Assembly: GCA_902631265.1 (NCBI GenBank)
Contig: CACOXX010000008.1
Span: forward strand, 1-40,417
Length of the DNA stretch: 40,417 nt
Source of the DNA: an uncultured Pelagibacteraceae bacterium
Lineage (GTDB): Bacteria; Pseudomonadota; Alphaproteobacteria; Pelagibacterales; Pelagibacteraceae
Direction: 5' to 3'
Within the stretch, counting starts at the first letter, position 1. The number at the start of each line of letters is the position of its first letter. Shown here piece after piece: positions 25,749 to 33,915 of this stretch. A program made the translations under genes and the position numbers. Below the pieces are notes generated by a model. That model worked only from the letters and a program-made list of their open reading frames with translations, ran no database searches and was not told the origin of the DNA.

Positions 25749-26282
25749 ATGAAAATAATAAATTCAATTTTGTTGATAATTACCTTAGCTTTAGTTACAA
25801 GCTGTTCTAATAATATGAAACCAGAAGACTTTAAAAATACAGAACCAACTCTTTTAATTGAAGAATATTTTGAAGGAAAAGTTAAAGCTTGGGGAATTTT
25901 ACAAGATCGAAGCGGAAAAGTTACACGACAGTTTAAAGCAGATTTAGTTGGATCTTTTAAAGAAAATGTTATCACTTTAGATGAAGATTTTTATTGGACT
26001 GATGGTGAAAAACAAAAGAGAACATGGAAAATTAAAAAAATTGATGATAATAATTATGTTGGTACTGCTCCAGATGTAGTAGGTGAGGCTACAGGTGTTC
26101 AATACGGATCTGCGTTTAAATTTAAATATGATTTAATGGTACCTTTTAAAAATAAAAATATTAAAATTTCGTTTGATGACTGGATATTCAAACAAGATGA
26201 AAAAGTTGCAATTAATCGTGCAACACTTACTAAATTTGGATTTAAAGTCGGAGAACTTACTGTATTTTTTATGAGAGATTAG
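25749..26282 (+). CDS. DUF3833 lipoprotein
   Basis: The 177-residue protein has a lipoprotein signal peptide ending in the lipobox LVTSC (Cys at about residue 19). The body matches DUF3833: an N-terminal FEGKVKAWGILQDRSGKV, then a beta-rich region with DEDFYWTDGEKQKRTW and a C-terminal GELTVFFMR. Fold and function are unknown; it is a regular member of the COG2907/DUF1365/CFA-like cluster and could carry or sense modified lipid at the membrane. Its stop TAG shares bases with the stop of the convergent SDR gene (26279-26282). Confidence 0.85.
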   Translation: MKIINSILLIITLALVTSCSNNMKPEDFKNTEPTLLIEEYFEGKVKAWGILQDRSGKVTRQFKADLVGSFKENVITLDEDFYWTDGEKQKRTWKIKKIDDNNYVGTAPDVVGEATGVQYGSAFKFKYDLMVPFKNKNIKISFDDWIFKQDEKVAINRATLTKFGFKVGELTVFFMRD

Positions 26283-27037
26283 TCTTTAATTCGTTTCATT
26301 CCTTTTTCAAGAATCTTAAAATATAAACCATTCGGAATGACTTTGAGAACCTTCATAATTGTTGTGAAAGACTTTGGAAAATGAATTTCAAATCCTTTAC
26401 TTTTTGTTAAGCCTTTAAACATTTGTTCTGCAGCAAATTCGGGTGATTTTATCATTGGCATTGGAAAATCATTTTTATCAGTCATAGGAGTTTTTATAAA
26501 CCCAGGACTTACAAGAGATACTCTTACGTTACTTCTTTTAAGATCAAAATATAAACTTTCAGCAAAACTTGATAAAGCTGATTTAGACGCACAATATGCA
26601 CCTGCTGCTGGGAGACCTCTATAACCTGCTACAGAGGATACTATAGATATCTGACCCGCCTTTTTACTTTTATAATACTCGTAAACTGAATTTATTGAAT
26701 TTACAGTTCCAAAAAAATTTACTTCCATAATTTTTCTTACTTTTTCAAGATTTAATGTTTTTTCAGATTTTGGATCATGAATCCCTGTGCAGAAAACAGA
26801 TATATCAACTTCCCCAAGCTTTTCTTTTACTTGAGAGAATACACTTTTACATTTTTCTTTGTCGGTAACGTCTAGAGGAAAAGCAAATATATTCTCACTA
26901 GATTTAGATATTTCATCTAATAAATTTTCTCTTCTTGCGGAAATAGCAACTTTCCATCCTTCTTGAGCAAATTTTAGCGCCAAGGACTTTCCTATACCGC
27001 TGCTAGCTCCCGTAATCCAAATTGTTTTATTATTCAT
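26279..27037 (-). CDS. Short-chain dehydrogenase/reductase (SDR)
   Basis: This 252-residue classical SDR has the NAD(P) motif WITGASSGIGKSLAL at the N-terminus and an NADP-favouring Arg pair (ISARRENL). The catalytic Ser lies in SIVSSVAGYRG and the YCASK motif provides Tyr and Lys. The C-terminal 60 residues are typical of membrane-lipid-associated SDRs. It faces the DUF3833 gene tail to tail with a 4-base overlap and is divergent from tspO with only about 9 bases between starts. SDRs of this kind accompany the COG2907/CFA cluster in other proteobacteria, so a role in the same pathway is likely, though the substrate is unknown. Confidence 0.88.
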   Translation of the reverse strand: MNNKTIWITGASSGIGKSLALKFAQEGWKVAISARRENLLDEISKSSENIFAFPLDVTDKEKCKSVFSQVKEKLGEVDISVFCTGIHDPKSEKTLNLEKVRKIMEVNFFGTVNSINSVYEYYKSKKAGQISIVSSVAGYRGLPAAGAYCASKSALSSFAESLYFDLKRSNVRVSLVSPGFIKTPMTDKNDFPMPMIKSPEFAAEQMFKGLTKSKGFEIHFPKSFTTIMKVLKVIPNGLYFKILEKGMKRIKD

Positions 27038-27046
27038 ATAAGATTG

Positions 27047-27529
27047 ATGTATAGTATGATTATGCTTAAAAATAAATTTATATCTTTTCTTCTATTTGCA
27101 ATAGTTACATATTCAGCGTCTTTTATTGGTAGTATAGCGACAATTTCTTACAAAGAACCATGGTACTCAAGTTTAAATAAATCGTTTCTAACTCCACCAG
27201 ATTGGGTCTTTGCTCCTGTATGGACTACATTATATTTGTTTATGACTATAGCAATATGGGCAGCGTGGCATAAAAATTATAAAAATATAAATCTTGTTTT
27301 AATTTATTTTATCCATCTATGCTTTAATACAACTTGGAGTATAGTTTTTTTTGTTTTTCACAATATTCTTTTTGCTCTTATAAATTTATTAGTAATTATT
27401 TTTTTCATAATAGTTTTAATTTTAAAATATAAAGATATAAACAAAGTAAGTTATTATTTAATGATTCCTTATTTACTTTGGAGTTGTTATGCATTAATTC
27501 TAAATTTAAGTTTGTTAATATTAAATTAA
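27047..27529 (+). CDS. tspO: TspO/MBR family tryptophan-rich sensory protein
   Basis: The five-helix membrane protein is of about 160 residues. Diagnostic are PWYSSLNKSFLTPPDWVFAP, then WTTLYLFMTIAIWAAW and the conserved FNTTWSIVFF. TspO binds porphyrins and related molecules and responds to stress and light in alphaproteobacteria. Possible starts are ATG at 27047, 27056 and 27062, and a TTG at 27044; 27062 (MLKNKF) leaves the shortest head. None has a clear Shine-Dalgarno. The start lies only about 9 bases from the start of the leftward SDR gene, so promoters must overlap coding DNA. The stop is one base before the ATG of the DAO-family gene. Confidence 0.9.
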   Translation: MYSMIMLKNKFISFLLFAIVTYSASFIGSIATISYKEPWYSSLNKSFLTPPDWVFAPVWTTLYLFMTIAIWAAWHKNYKNINLVLIYFIHLCFNTTWSIVFFVFHNILFALINLLVIIFFIIVLILKYKDINKVSYYLMIPYLLWSCYALILNLSLLILN

Positions 27530-27530
27530 T

Positions 27531-28634
27531 ATGGATGATGTTGTTATAGTTGGTGGTGGTATAATAGGAGCTGCAACAGCTTATTTTTTGTCAAAAGAGG
27601 GAAGAAAAGTAAAAGTTATTGAAAGAGATCCAACATATAGAACAGCATCTTTCCCTTTATCATTAGGCGGTTTCAGAAGACAATTTTTTCAAACAGAAAA
27701 CATTCTTTTAGGGAAATTTGCTAGAGAATTTATTTTTCAAATACCAGAACTTTTAAAAACAAAAAAAAATCCCAAACCAACAGCTAGTATGGTGCCTAAT
27801 GGATATTTGCTTATGTTTGGAGCAGAACATGCTGAAGAACAATATAAAGCTCTTGAAAATCATAAAGCATGCAATGCAGGGACAAAAAATATAAAAGGGT
27901 CTGATTTAAAACAATTTTTCCCTTACATAAATAACGAGGGCATTGAAACAGCAACTTTTACTGACAACAAAAGTGAAGGTTGGATTGATCCATTTATGTT
28001 TCATGGAGCGCTCAAAAGTAAAGCAATTGAGCTAGGTGCTGAGTTTATAAAAGGTGATGTAAAATCTTTATCAGAGATAAAGGCCAAGACTATTGTATCA
28101 GCAGCTGGATGTTGGACAAAAGAATTGTTGGAAGATATTCCAGTTGAGCCTCAGAAACATACTGTTTTTAGAGTTAAGTGTCCCAAACATATTCCTGAAA
28201 TGCCTTTGACTGGAGATTTAACTACTGGAGTTTATTGGCGACCAGAGGGGAAAGAATATCTTGCAGGATCTCCTAAATCTGTTTTTGATGCTAAAGATCT
28301 TGAACCTGCATGGGATGATTTTGAGGAATTAGTTTGGCCAGCTCTTGCACAAAGAGTTCCTATATTTGAAGAATTAAAACTAACAGGTGGTTGGGCTGGA
28401 TACTATGACTGCAATAGACTAGACAACAATGCAGTAGTTGGCAAGCATCCAAAGTTTGAAAATGTTTATCTTGCAACTGGATTCACAGGAAGAGGATTGA
28501 TGCAAGCCCCCGGAATAGGAAGAGCATTAACGGAGTTAATTACTACAGGAGCGTACCAATCGATTGATATTTCTAACATGGCAGTTGAAAGAGTTTTAGG
28601 CAAAGAAGCAAGACCAGAGCCTTACGTTTTATAA
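27531..28634 (+). CDS. FAD-dependent oxidoreductase, DAO family
   Basis: The 367-residue DAO-fold flavoprotein has the FAD motif VVIVGGGIIGAATAYFLSKEG and an IERDPTY acidic end, followed by SLSLGGFRRQFFQTE-like residues seen in sarcosine oxidase/FOXRED1-type proteins. The C-terminal ATGFTGRGLMQAPGIGRALTEL closes the FAD site. It probably oxidises an N-methylated or secondary amino acid, such as sarcosine, or a related amine. Production of glycine would fit the nearby gcv operon, but that is inference. It begins one base after tspO and ends 3 bases from the convergent FkbM gene. Confidence 0.85.
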   Translation: MDDVVIVGGGIIGAATAYFLSKEGRKVKVIERDPTYRTASFPLSLGGFRRQFFQTENILLGKFAREFIFQIPELLKTKKNPKPTASMVPNGYLLMFGAEHAEEQYKALENHKACNAGTKNIKGSDLKQFFPYINNEGIETATFTDNKSEGWIDPFMFHGALKSKAIELGAEFIKGDVKSLSEIKAKTIVSAAGCWTKELLEDIPVEPQKHTVFRVKCPKHIPEMPLTGDLTTGVYWRPEGKEYLAGSPKSVFDAKDLEPAWDDFEELVWPALAQRVPIFEELKLTGGWAGYYDCNRLDNNAVVGKHPKFENVYLATGFTGRGLMQAPGIGRALTELITTGAYQSIDISNMAVERVLGKEARPEPYVL

Positions 28635-28637
28635 AAA

Positions 28638-29321
28638 TTATTTACAATAAATATCTCCCCATAATAACTTATTATTTTTACTCTCTTTTCTAAGTTTAAG
28701 AATTAAATTATCAGTATTTGACCACTCAAAGTGAAATTTCCTACTTTCACCAATAGAAAAGTTAAATTCGTTATAGCCAATTTTTTTCAGATGATTTAGA
28801 CATTTTATTGATTGATCTAAAAATTCAGAAGTAAATTCAAATGATATTATCCCTGCTTTTTGAGATAATCCTAATAGTACATCATGCTCAAATCCCTCTA
28901 CGTCAATCTTAATATAACTTGGTAATCCATAAATTTTTATTAAATAATCAAGAGTAGTTACTTCTACGGAAATTATTTGATCCCATTTCTGATTAGAAAA
29001 TCTTCCATTTTTCCAGTGTTTTGCCATGGTTGAAATTGTAGGCATTTTTGAATTTACTTCTAATGTCATGTTCCCCACTGTTTTACCAACTGCTTTTTCA
29101 AGAATTTCAACATTTTTATTGTTCTTAAAATTTTTTTTTAATTGTTTTATACATTGAGGCAAAGGTTCCAACATTACAATCCTAAGATTTTTATCCAAAA
29201 TTTTTTTTGATTTTTCACCTAAATGAGCACCAATATCAAAAAACAAATCCCCCGAATTCAATAATTTCAGAACATCGTGAGATTTCTTTTTTCTAAAATA
29301 AGATTTGATAAATGAAAACAT
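28638..29321 (-). CDS. FkbM family methyltransferase (first of two)
   Basis: The 227-residue class I SAM methyltransferase has the FkbM pattern: the SAM motif FFDIGAHLGEKSKKIL, VMLEPLPQCI and the middle IKIDVEGFEHDVLLGL. FkbM enzymes methylate hydroxyls of sugars, polyketides or lipids. I start at the ATG at 29321 (MFSFIKSY) rather than the TTG at 29339, which would run into the end of selO; the ATG lies 5 bases past the selO stop. It is the last gene of a five-gene leftward operon. The FkbM paralogue on the other side of selO has a different N-terminal half, so this is not a recent tandem duplication. Confidence 0.82.
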   Translation of the reverse strand: MFSFIKSYFRKKKSHDVLKLLNSGDLFFDIGAHLGEKSKKILDKNLRIVMLEPLPQCIKQLKKNFKNNKNVEILEKAVGKTVGNMTLEVNSKMPTISTMAKHWKNGRFSNQKWDQIISVEVTTLDYLIKIYGLPSYIKIDVEGFEHDVLLGLSQKAGIISFEFTSEFLDQSIKCLNHLKKIGYNEFNFSIGESRKFHFEWSNTDNLILKLRKESKNNKLLWGDIYCK

Positions 29322-29326
29322 CTTAA

Positions 29327-30772
29327 TTAGGTGCCACAAAACGTTTGATATTTTTCATCACTTTTAGGTGGTGGAGATTGATATTTAGCCAAATCTTTTT
29401 GATTTGTGTATGGTTTTTTCAAAGCTTCAAGTAAATCGTTAAATGGTTTGAAGTCATTTTTTTCAGCTGATTTTAAAACATTTTCCACATTATGATTTCG
29501 AGGAATTATTACAGGATTATTATATTTCATTAACTTATCGCTATCTTTGGATAATCTTTTCTGCCATTTTATCCTCCAATTATTAAATTTTTCATTTTGG
29601 TAATCTTTTTTATCCTTGAATTTTTGACTCATCAAAAAACAAAAGGTGTTAGTGTAGTCTAACTTCAGCTCTTTCATTAACTCTAATAATTCAAATATTA
29701 GCAAATTATCTTTTTTATCATCACCAATTAAGCCCAACTTATTTTTCATCATTACAAACCATTTTTTCTCATATTGTTTGTCAAATTTATCAATTACATC
29801 TGTTGCAATTTTTAATGCTTCATCTTTTTTTGGATTAATCAAAGTTAATAAACATTCAGCAAATCTAGCCAAATTCCATTTTGTGATAGCTGGCTGGTTC
29901 CCATACGCATATCTCCCCATGTGATCAATTGAACTGAAACAAGTGCCTAGATTGTAACTATCCATAAAAGCACACGGACCATAATCTATCGTTTCACCTG
30001 AAATCGCCATGTTATCAGTATTCATTACTCCATGAATAAATCCTACACGCATCCAATTGACTACTAATTCAATCTGCTTATCAATTAATTTGCTGAGTAA
30101 GTCGTAAGCATTATTTTTTGATTTTGATATCTCAGGATAGTGTCTTTCAATTGTGTAATTAACTAAAGTATTGAGTTCATCTAAATTTTCTCTTGTTCTA
30201 ATAAATTGAAAAGTTCCAACTCTAATATGACTTGATGCAACCCTTGTTAATATTGCACCCTGCAATGGTTTTTCTCTAATCACATTTTCTCCAGTTTTCA
30301 CAACAGCCAAACTTCTAGTCGTAGGTATATTTAATGAGTACATAGCTTCACTCATTAAGTACTCTCTTAACATTGGACCTAATGCTGCTCTTCCATCTCC
30401 ATTTCTTGAAAAAGGTGTCTGGCCTGACCCCTTGAACTGAATATCAAGTCTTTGATTATTTTTTGATATATGTTCACCAAGTAAAACCGCCCGCCCATCT
30501 CCTAGCATTGTAAAGTGACCAAATTGATGGCCCGCATATGCTTGAGCTATAGATTTGGCACCCTTGGGCAAGGAATTTCCAGAAAATATTTTTGCTAACT
30601 CTTTATTATCAATATTTGAAAAATCCAAACCCATTTTATCAGCCAGATCATAATTTAAAATTACTAACTCTGGATGTTTTACTGGGACAGGGGATATCTC
30701 ATAGATAAAAGATTTTGGTAAATTTGAATATGAATTATCAAAATTCCATCCTATTTTATTTTTGTCAGACAT
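29327..30772 (-). CDS. selO: Protein adenylyltransferase SelO
   Basis: SelO is a pseudokinase that transfers AMP to protein side chains and takes part in redox control. The 481 residues fit the bacterial form. The motifs are complete: K114 in QFKGSGQTPFSRNGDGRAAL, the metal- and base-bearing HGVMNTDNMAI (N251, D253, N254) and IDYGP with D263. Near the C-terminus, C479 in FCGT* occupies the place where eukaryotic SelO has selenocysteine, so this is the Cys form. It lies between two FkbM methyltransferase genes with gaps of 3 and 5 bases, which implies co-expression. Confidence 0.95.
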   Translation of the reverse strand: MSDKNKIGWNFDNSYSNLPKSFIYEISPVPVKHPELVILNYDLADKMGLDFSNIDNKELAKIFSGNSLPKGAKSIAQAYAGHQFGHFTMLGDGRAVLLGEHISKNNQRLDIQFKGSGQTPFSRNGDGRAALGPMLREYLMSEAMYSLNIPTTRSLAVVKTGENVIREKPLQGAILTRVASSHIRVGTFQFIRTRENLDELNTLVNYTIERHYPEISKSKNNAYDLLSKLIDKQIELVVNWMRVGFIHGVMNTDNMAISGETIDYGPCAFMDSYNLGTCFSSIDHMGRYAYGNQPAITKWNLARFAECLLTLINPKKDEALKIATDVIDKFDKQYEKKWFVMMKNKLGLIGDDKKDNLLIFELLELMKELKLDYTNTFCFLMSQKFKDKKDYQNEKFNNWRIKWQKRLSKDSDKLMKYNNPVIIPRNHNVENVLKSAEKNDFKPFNDLLEALKKPYTNQKDLAKYQSPPPKSDEKYQTFCGT

Positions 30773-30775
30773 ATT

Positions 30776-31471
30776 TCATTTACAATCTATCATAGATTTT
30801 AAAACTGTATTATCTTTTCTAACATACCAATCATCCCAATGACTTAAGTTTTCAAAAACTCTTTTGTAATTATTTTCAGTCATAATTTTTAAAATTTTGT
30901 CTCTTTTTTTTTCTAAAAAATTATGCTCAATTGTAAATATTTCTACGTGCCTTTTTTTAAAGTCAAAATTCTTTAAGATTTCAAACTCACTTCCCTCTGT
31001 ATCAATCGAAATATAATCAATTTGTTTTTTATTTAAATGTTCATTAATTAAATCATTCAAAGAAATTGTCTCTACTTCATAACTCGTAAAATCCTCTCTT
31101 AATTTACTATTATTGTCATTTTCTAAGAAATCATTACATCCTGATAATTCTGGATGTTTTGGAACTTCATTAAATATTAATCTTTTTCCACTCTCGCTAA
31201 AAACAGCTTTTTTAGATAAGACACATTTTCTGTTTTTCATTTTTTGATGCCAAAAATTTGAGGGCTCACAAATTATTCCTGTCCAACCTCTTTTTTCTAG
31301 TGCAAAAGTATTACTTAAATGTTTTCCATCACAAGCACCTATTTCTATAAAATAACCATCTTTCTTTTGTTGAGTAAAATATAAGACAAACAAATCTTGG
31401 GAAATTTGTGATTTTGATTTCCACCTATTGGAAACAATGAATTCAAGAAAATCGGAATAGTTCATTTGCAT
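30776..31471 (-). CDS. FkbM family methyltransferase (second of two)
   Basis: The 231-residue protein starts at the ATG at 31471; a second in-frame ATG is 2 codons on. The SAM-site segment GYFIEIGACDGKHLSNTFALE and the later IDYISIDTEGSEFEIL are FkbM hallmarks. Between them lies CEPSNFWHQKM. Relatives that share this GACDG form methylate glycans or unknown acceptors. Sequence identity to the paralogue at 28638-29321 looks low outside the motifs. The gene sits between the 55-residue membrane protein and selO in the same leftward operon. Confidence 0.82.
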   Translation of the reverse strand: MQMNYSDFLEFIVSNRWKSKSQISQDLFVLYFTQQKKDGYFIEIGACDGKHLSNTFALEKRGWTGIICEPSNFWHQKMKNRKCVLSKKAVFSESGKRLIFNEVPKHPELSGCNDFLENDNNSKLREDFTSYEVETISLNDLINEHLNKKQIDYISIDTEGSEFEILKNFDFKKRHVEIFTIEHNFLEKKRDKILKIMTENNYKRVFENLSHWDDWYVRKDNTVLKSMIDCK

Positions 31472-31477
31472 ATTAAA

Positions 31478-31645
31478 TTAAATTTTTTTGATACATAAAC
31501 CTAAAATTCCATTAAAGATAGATACAGAGATAACTATTGACTGTCCCTCAAACGAATAGAAATTAAATGAAGGATAAAAACCAATAGCAATGCTTAGGAA
31601 AAGATAAGTTAAAATAAAAGGTCTTAAAAATTTTTTTATTTTCAA
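31478..31645 (-). CDS. Small membrane protein (55 residues, TTG start)
   Basis: Between the formate dehydrogenase stop (31648-31650) and the FkbM start (31471) lies an open frame from TTG at 31645 to TAA at 31480-31478. It reads as a short basic head (KIKKFLRP), one membrane segment (FILTYLFLSIAIGFYP), a polar turn (FNFYSFEGQ) and a second segment (IVISVSIFNGILGLCI) ending in KKI. The charge pattern is that of a two-helix inner-membrane hairpin. The gene fits the gap exactly: 2 bases after the gene before it and 6 before the next, just like its neighbours. There is no ATG and no clear Shine-Dalgarno. I know no family for it. Confidence 0.6.
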   Translation of the reverse strand: MKIKKFLRPFILTYLFLSIAIGFYPSFNFYSFEGQSIVISVSIFNGILGLCIKKI

Positions 31646-31647
31646 TT

Positions 31648-32847
31648 TTATTTTTTCTTATATTTAGCGGCCTCCTCAGAACCACTTGTTGCTGAACCTT
31701 TACTGTATGAGTGTGCACCCATCCCAGCTAATTGTCCATCTTTTACAATAAGGTATTGATCTCTAATAGGTTTTTTATCGAAGAAGCATTCTAATATTTC
31801 CCTTACACCATCTGCATATCTTGCTTGAGCAGAAAGCGAAGTTCCTGACGTATGTGGAGTCATTCCGTGATTTGGCATTGATCTCCATACATGGTCATTG
31901 GGAGCGGGTTGTGGGAACCATACATCTCCAGCATATCCACTTAATTGACCAGATTTTAATGCATCAGCTATATCATTTTTGTTACAAATTTTTCCTCTAG
32001 CAGTATTTACTATGTAAGCACCTTTTTTCATTTTACTTATCATTTTTTTATCAAATAAGTTTTCAGTTTCAGGGTGCAATGGACAGTTAATTGTGACAAC
32101 GTCACAAACTTTTACCATTGACTCAACAGACTCATGAAAAGTTAGATTTAATTCTTTTTCTACACTGTCAGGTAATTTGTGCCTGTCAAAGTAGTGCAAG
32201 TGTACATCAAAAGGTTTCATTTTCCTTAAAGCATCAAGACCAATTCTTCCTGCAGCAACTGTTCCAATATGCATTCCTTCAACGTCATAACTTCTGTGAA
32301 CAGCATCAGCTATATTCCACCCACCTTCATTAACAATTCTATGTTGATTATGATAATCTCTAACCATTGACACAATCATCATTACAATATGTTCAGCAAC
32401 TGATCTTGAATTACAAAATGTAACTTCAACAACATCAATTTTATTGTCCATTGCTGCTTGTAAGTCTACGTGATCAGATCCTATACCAGCGGTAATTGCC
32501 ATTTTTAAATTCTTTGCTTTTGCTATTCTTTCTTTAGTTAGGTAATACGGAAAAAATGGTTGAGAAATTACGATATCTGCATCAACAATGTGTTTATCTG
32601 CTTCACATCCATCACCATCTTTACTATTAGTAACAACAAATTCATGACCATTGCTCTCTAAAAATTTTCTAAGTCCCAGCTCTCCTGATACACATCCAAG
32701 TAATTGACCAGGTGTAAAATCTCTTCCTTTGGGAGAAGGTAATGTCATTCCGTCAGGATATTTTTCAAGTTTTGGTAAGTCGCTCAAAGGATAAGATTTT
32801 GGCATTCCACCCTTTGGATCATCATATAAAACACATAATATTTTCAT
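31648..32847 (-). CDS. fdh: NAD-dependent formate dehydrogenase
   Basis: This 399-residue D-2-hydroxyacid dehydrogenase-fold enzyme oxidises formate to CO2 with NAD+. It matches the metal-free Pseudomonas-type enzyme (about 400 residues) along its length. All key residues fall at the same numbers: N146 and R284, Q313 and H332 for formate, D308, and D221 in YFDRHKLP, which selects NAD+ over NADP+. The C-terminal SYSKGSATSGSEEAAK is also shared. AGGAG lies about 8 bases upstream of the ATG. It heads a leftward five-gene operon and could turn one-carbon units released by glycine or methyl-compound oxidation into NADH. Confidence 0.95.
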   Translation of the reverse strand: MKILCVLYDDPKGGMPKSYPLSDLPKLEKYPDGMTLPSPKGRDFTPGQLLGCVSGELGLRKFLESNGHEFVVTNSKDGDGCEADKHIVDADIVISQPFFPYYLTKERIAKAKNLKMAITAGIGSDHVDLQAAMDNKIDVVEVTFCNSRSVAEHIVMMIVSMVRDYHNQHRIVNEGGWNIADAVHRSYDVEGMHIGTVAAGRIGLDALRKMKPFDVHLHYFDRHKLPDSVEKELNLTFHESVESMVKVCDVVTINCPLHPETENLFDKKMISKMKKGAYIVNTARGKICNKNDIADALKSGQLSGYAGDVWFPQPAPNDHVWRSMPNHGMTPHTSGTSLSAQARYADGVREILECFFDKKPIRDQYLIVKDGQLAGMGAHSYSKGSATSGSEEAAKYKKK

Positions 32848-32940
32848 TTTTTTTCTCCTAGTTATTTATAAAAGCAATTATCTTGAATTTATATGACTGA
32901 CTGTAGCACAATAATAAAGCGTCTAGCAAATAAATAGTGT

Positions 32941-33405
32941 TTATTTTGGATAGTTTTTTTTGAGTATAAATTTGTTTAATACAACCCCAAAAATTATAAT
33001 AATCACAGAGCCGGTGATGACGGGGCTAATTAAGTAATCAAATGAGGCAGATCCTATTATAACAATTATCGGATTACCCCCAGCTGGTGGATGAGTGACG
33101 TTTAACATAATCATAAAAAAAACTCCAAGACCAACTGCTATGGGAATTAAAATGTACTCTGGTAGAGGAATAAATGTTAAAGCAATTACCCCTACAGTGG
33201 CAGTTACTAGATGACCAAAAAAAATATTTTTGGGATGTGCGAATGGGCTTTCCGGATAACCATATAATAATACCATAGTTGAACCAAACGAAGCAACCAG
33301 AAACAGTCCATAGTCAGTCTTGTAAGTTAGCAATGTTAACACACCGATTGTAATAGCTGAAAAAAAACCAGCTATAGAGTTGTTGATAATTTTTTTAGTT
33401 TCCAT
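32941..33405 (-). CDS. HPP family membrane protein
   Basis: The 154-residue membrane protein has four segments and the family-defining motif HPPAGG (here VTHPPAGGNPIIVIIG), preceded by YPESPFAHPKNIFFGH. Plant and cyanobacterial members act in nitrite transport; for most bacteria the substrate is unknown. The ATG at 33405 overlaps the end of the IscU-like gene by 11 bases, so they are coupled. The two are not usual partners, and a link through iron-sulfur-dependent nitrite or nitrate metabolism would be speculation. Confidence 0.88.
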   Translation of the reverse strand: METKKIINNSIAGFFSAITIGVLTLLTYKTDYGLFLVASFGSTMVLLYGYPESPFAHPKNIFFGHLVTATVGVIALTFIPLPEYILIPIAVGLGVFFMIMLNVTHPPAGGNPIIVIIGSASFDYLISPVITGSVIIIIFGVVLNKFILKKNYPK

Positions 33406-33796
33406 TAGTTAGGCCTTTCTTTAAAGCATTGAAAGGTAGAAGTATACATTCTTTTCTACTTATATTTTTTGAGCTTATTAATTCTTTATATTTTCTTAAG
33501 TTATTGGGTAAGTCACCTTTGTTTTTAAAAAATTCATTTGCACAATCGCAAATTTCAATCATTTCTTCAACTTTTTTTCCATTTGAATTACTTGATAACA
33601 AATTTGCAGAAGCCTGGCAGTAAACACAATTTTTGCCTTGATATGAAACTTTGGTAATTTTTCCTTTATTTATCTTAAAAAATAATTGGATCTCATCTCC
33701 GCATAAGGTATTTTTAGCTTTAGAGTTGTGTGTAAAATCTGATATTTTTTTTTGAGATTTCGTATCAGAGGCTAGTCTTAAAATTTTAAGATCCAT
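33395..33796 (-). CDS. IscU/SufU-like iron-sulfur scaffold protein
   Basis: From the ATG at 33796 this 133-residue protein fits the IscU/NifU N-terminal fold: LKILRLASDT at the start, C32-G-D34 in NTLCGDEI, the C57-VY-C60 pair in GKNCVYCQASANLL, and C117 in RKECILLPF. Three of the four Cys match the cluster-ligand pattern with Asp after the first; the third lies at the end, as in SufU. It may build Fe-S clusters or act as a SufU-type sulfur acceptor. A TTG at 33847 would add 17 residues; I prefer the ATG because the family begins at this point. It overlaps the HPP gene by 11 bases. Confidence 0.8.
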   Translation of the reverse strand: MDLKILRLASDTKSQKKISDFTHNSKAKNTLCGDEIQLFFKINKGKITKVSYQGKNCVYCQASANLLSSNSNGKKVEEMIEICDCANEFFKNKGDLPNNLRKYKELISSKNISRKECILLPFNALKKGLTNGN

Positions 33797-33915
33797 TTTC
33801 CCAGTATATGAAATTGGCTTAAATTTGCTAGTTGATAAGTTATCCAACTCAAATCGGACGAAAATTGATATAGATTTTTGTTGTTAAAGATTAAGAATAA
33901 TAATATTAATTTGAA

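Noticed and set aside
28638..31471. Recent duplication of the FkbM gene around selO
   Set aside because: The two proteins differ widely outside the SAM motifs and in their N-terminal halves.
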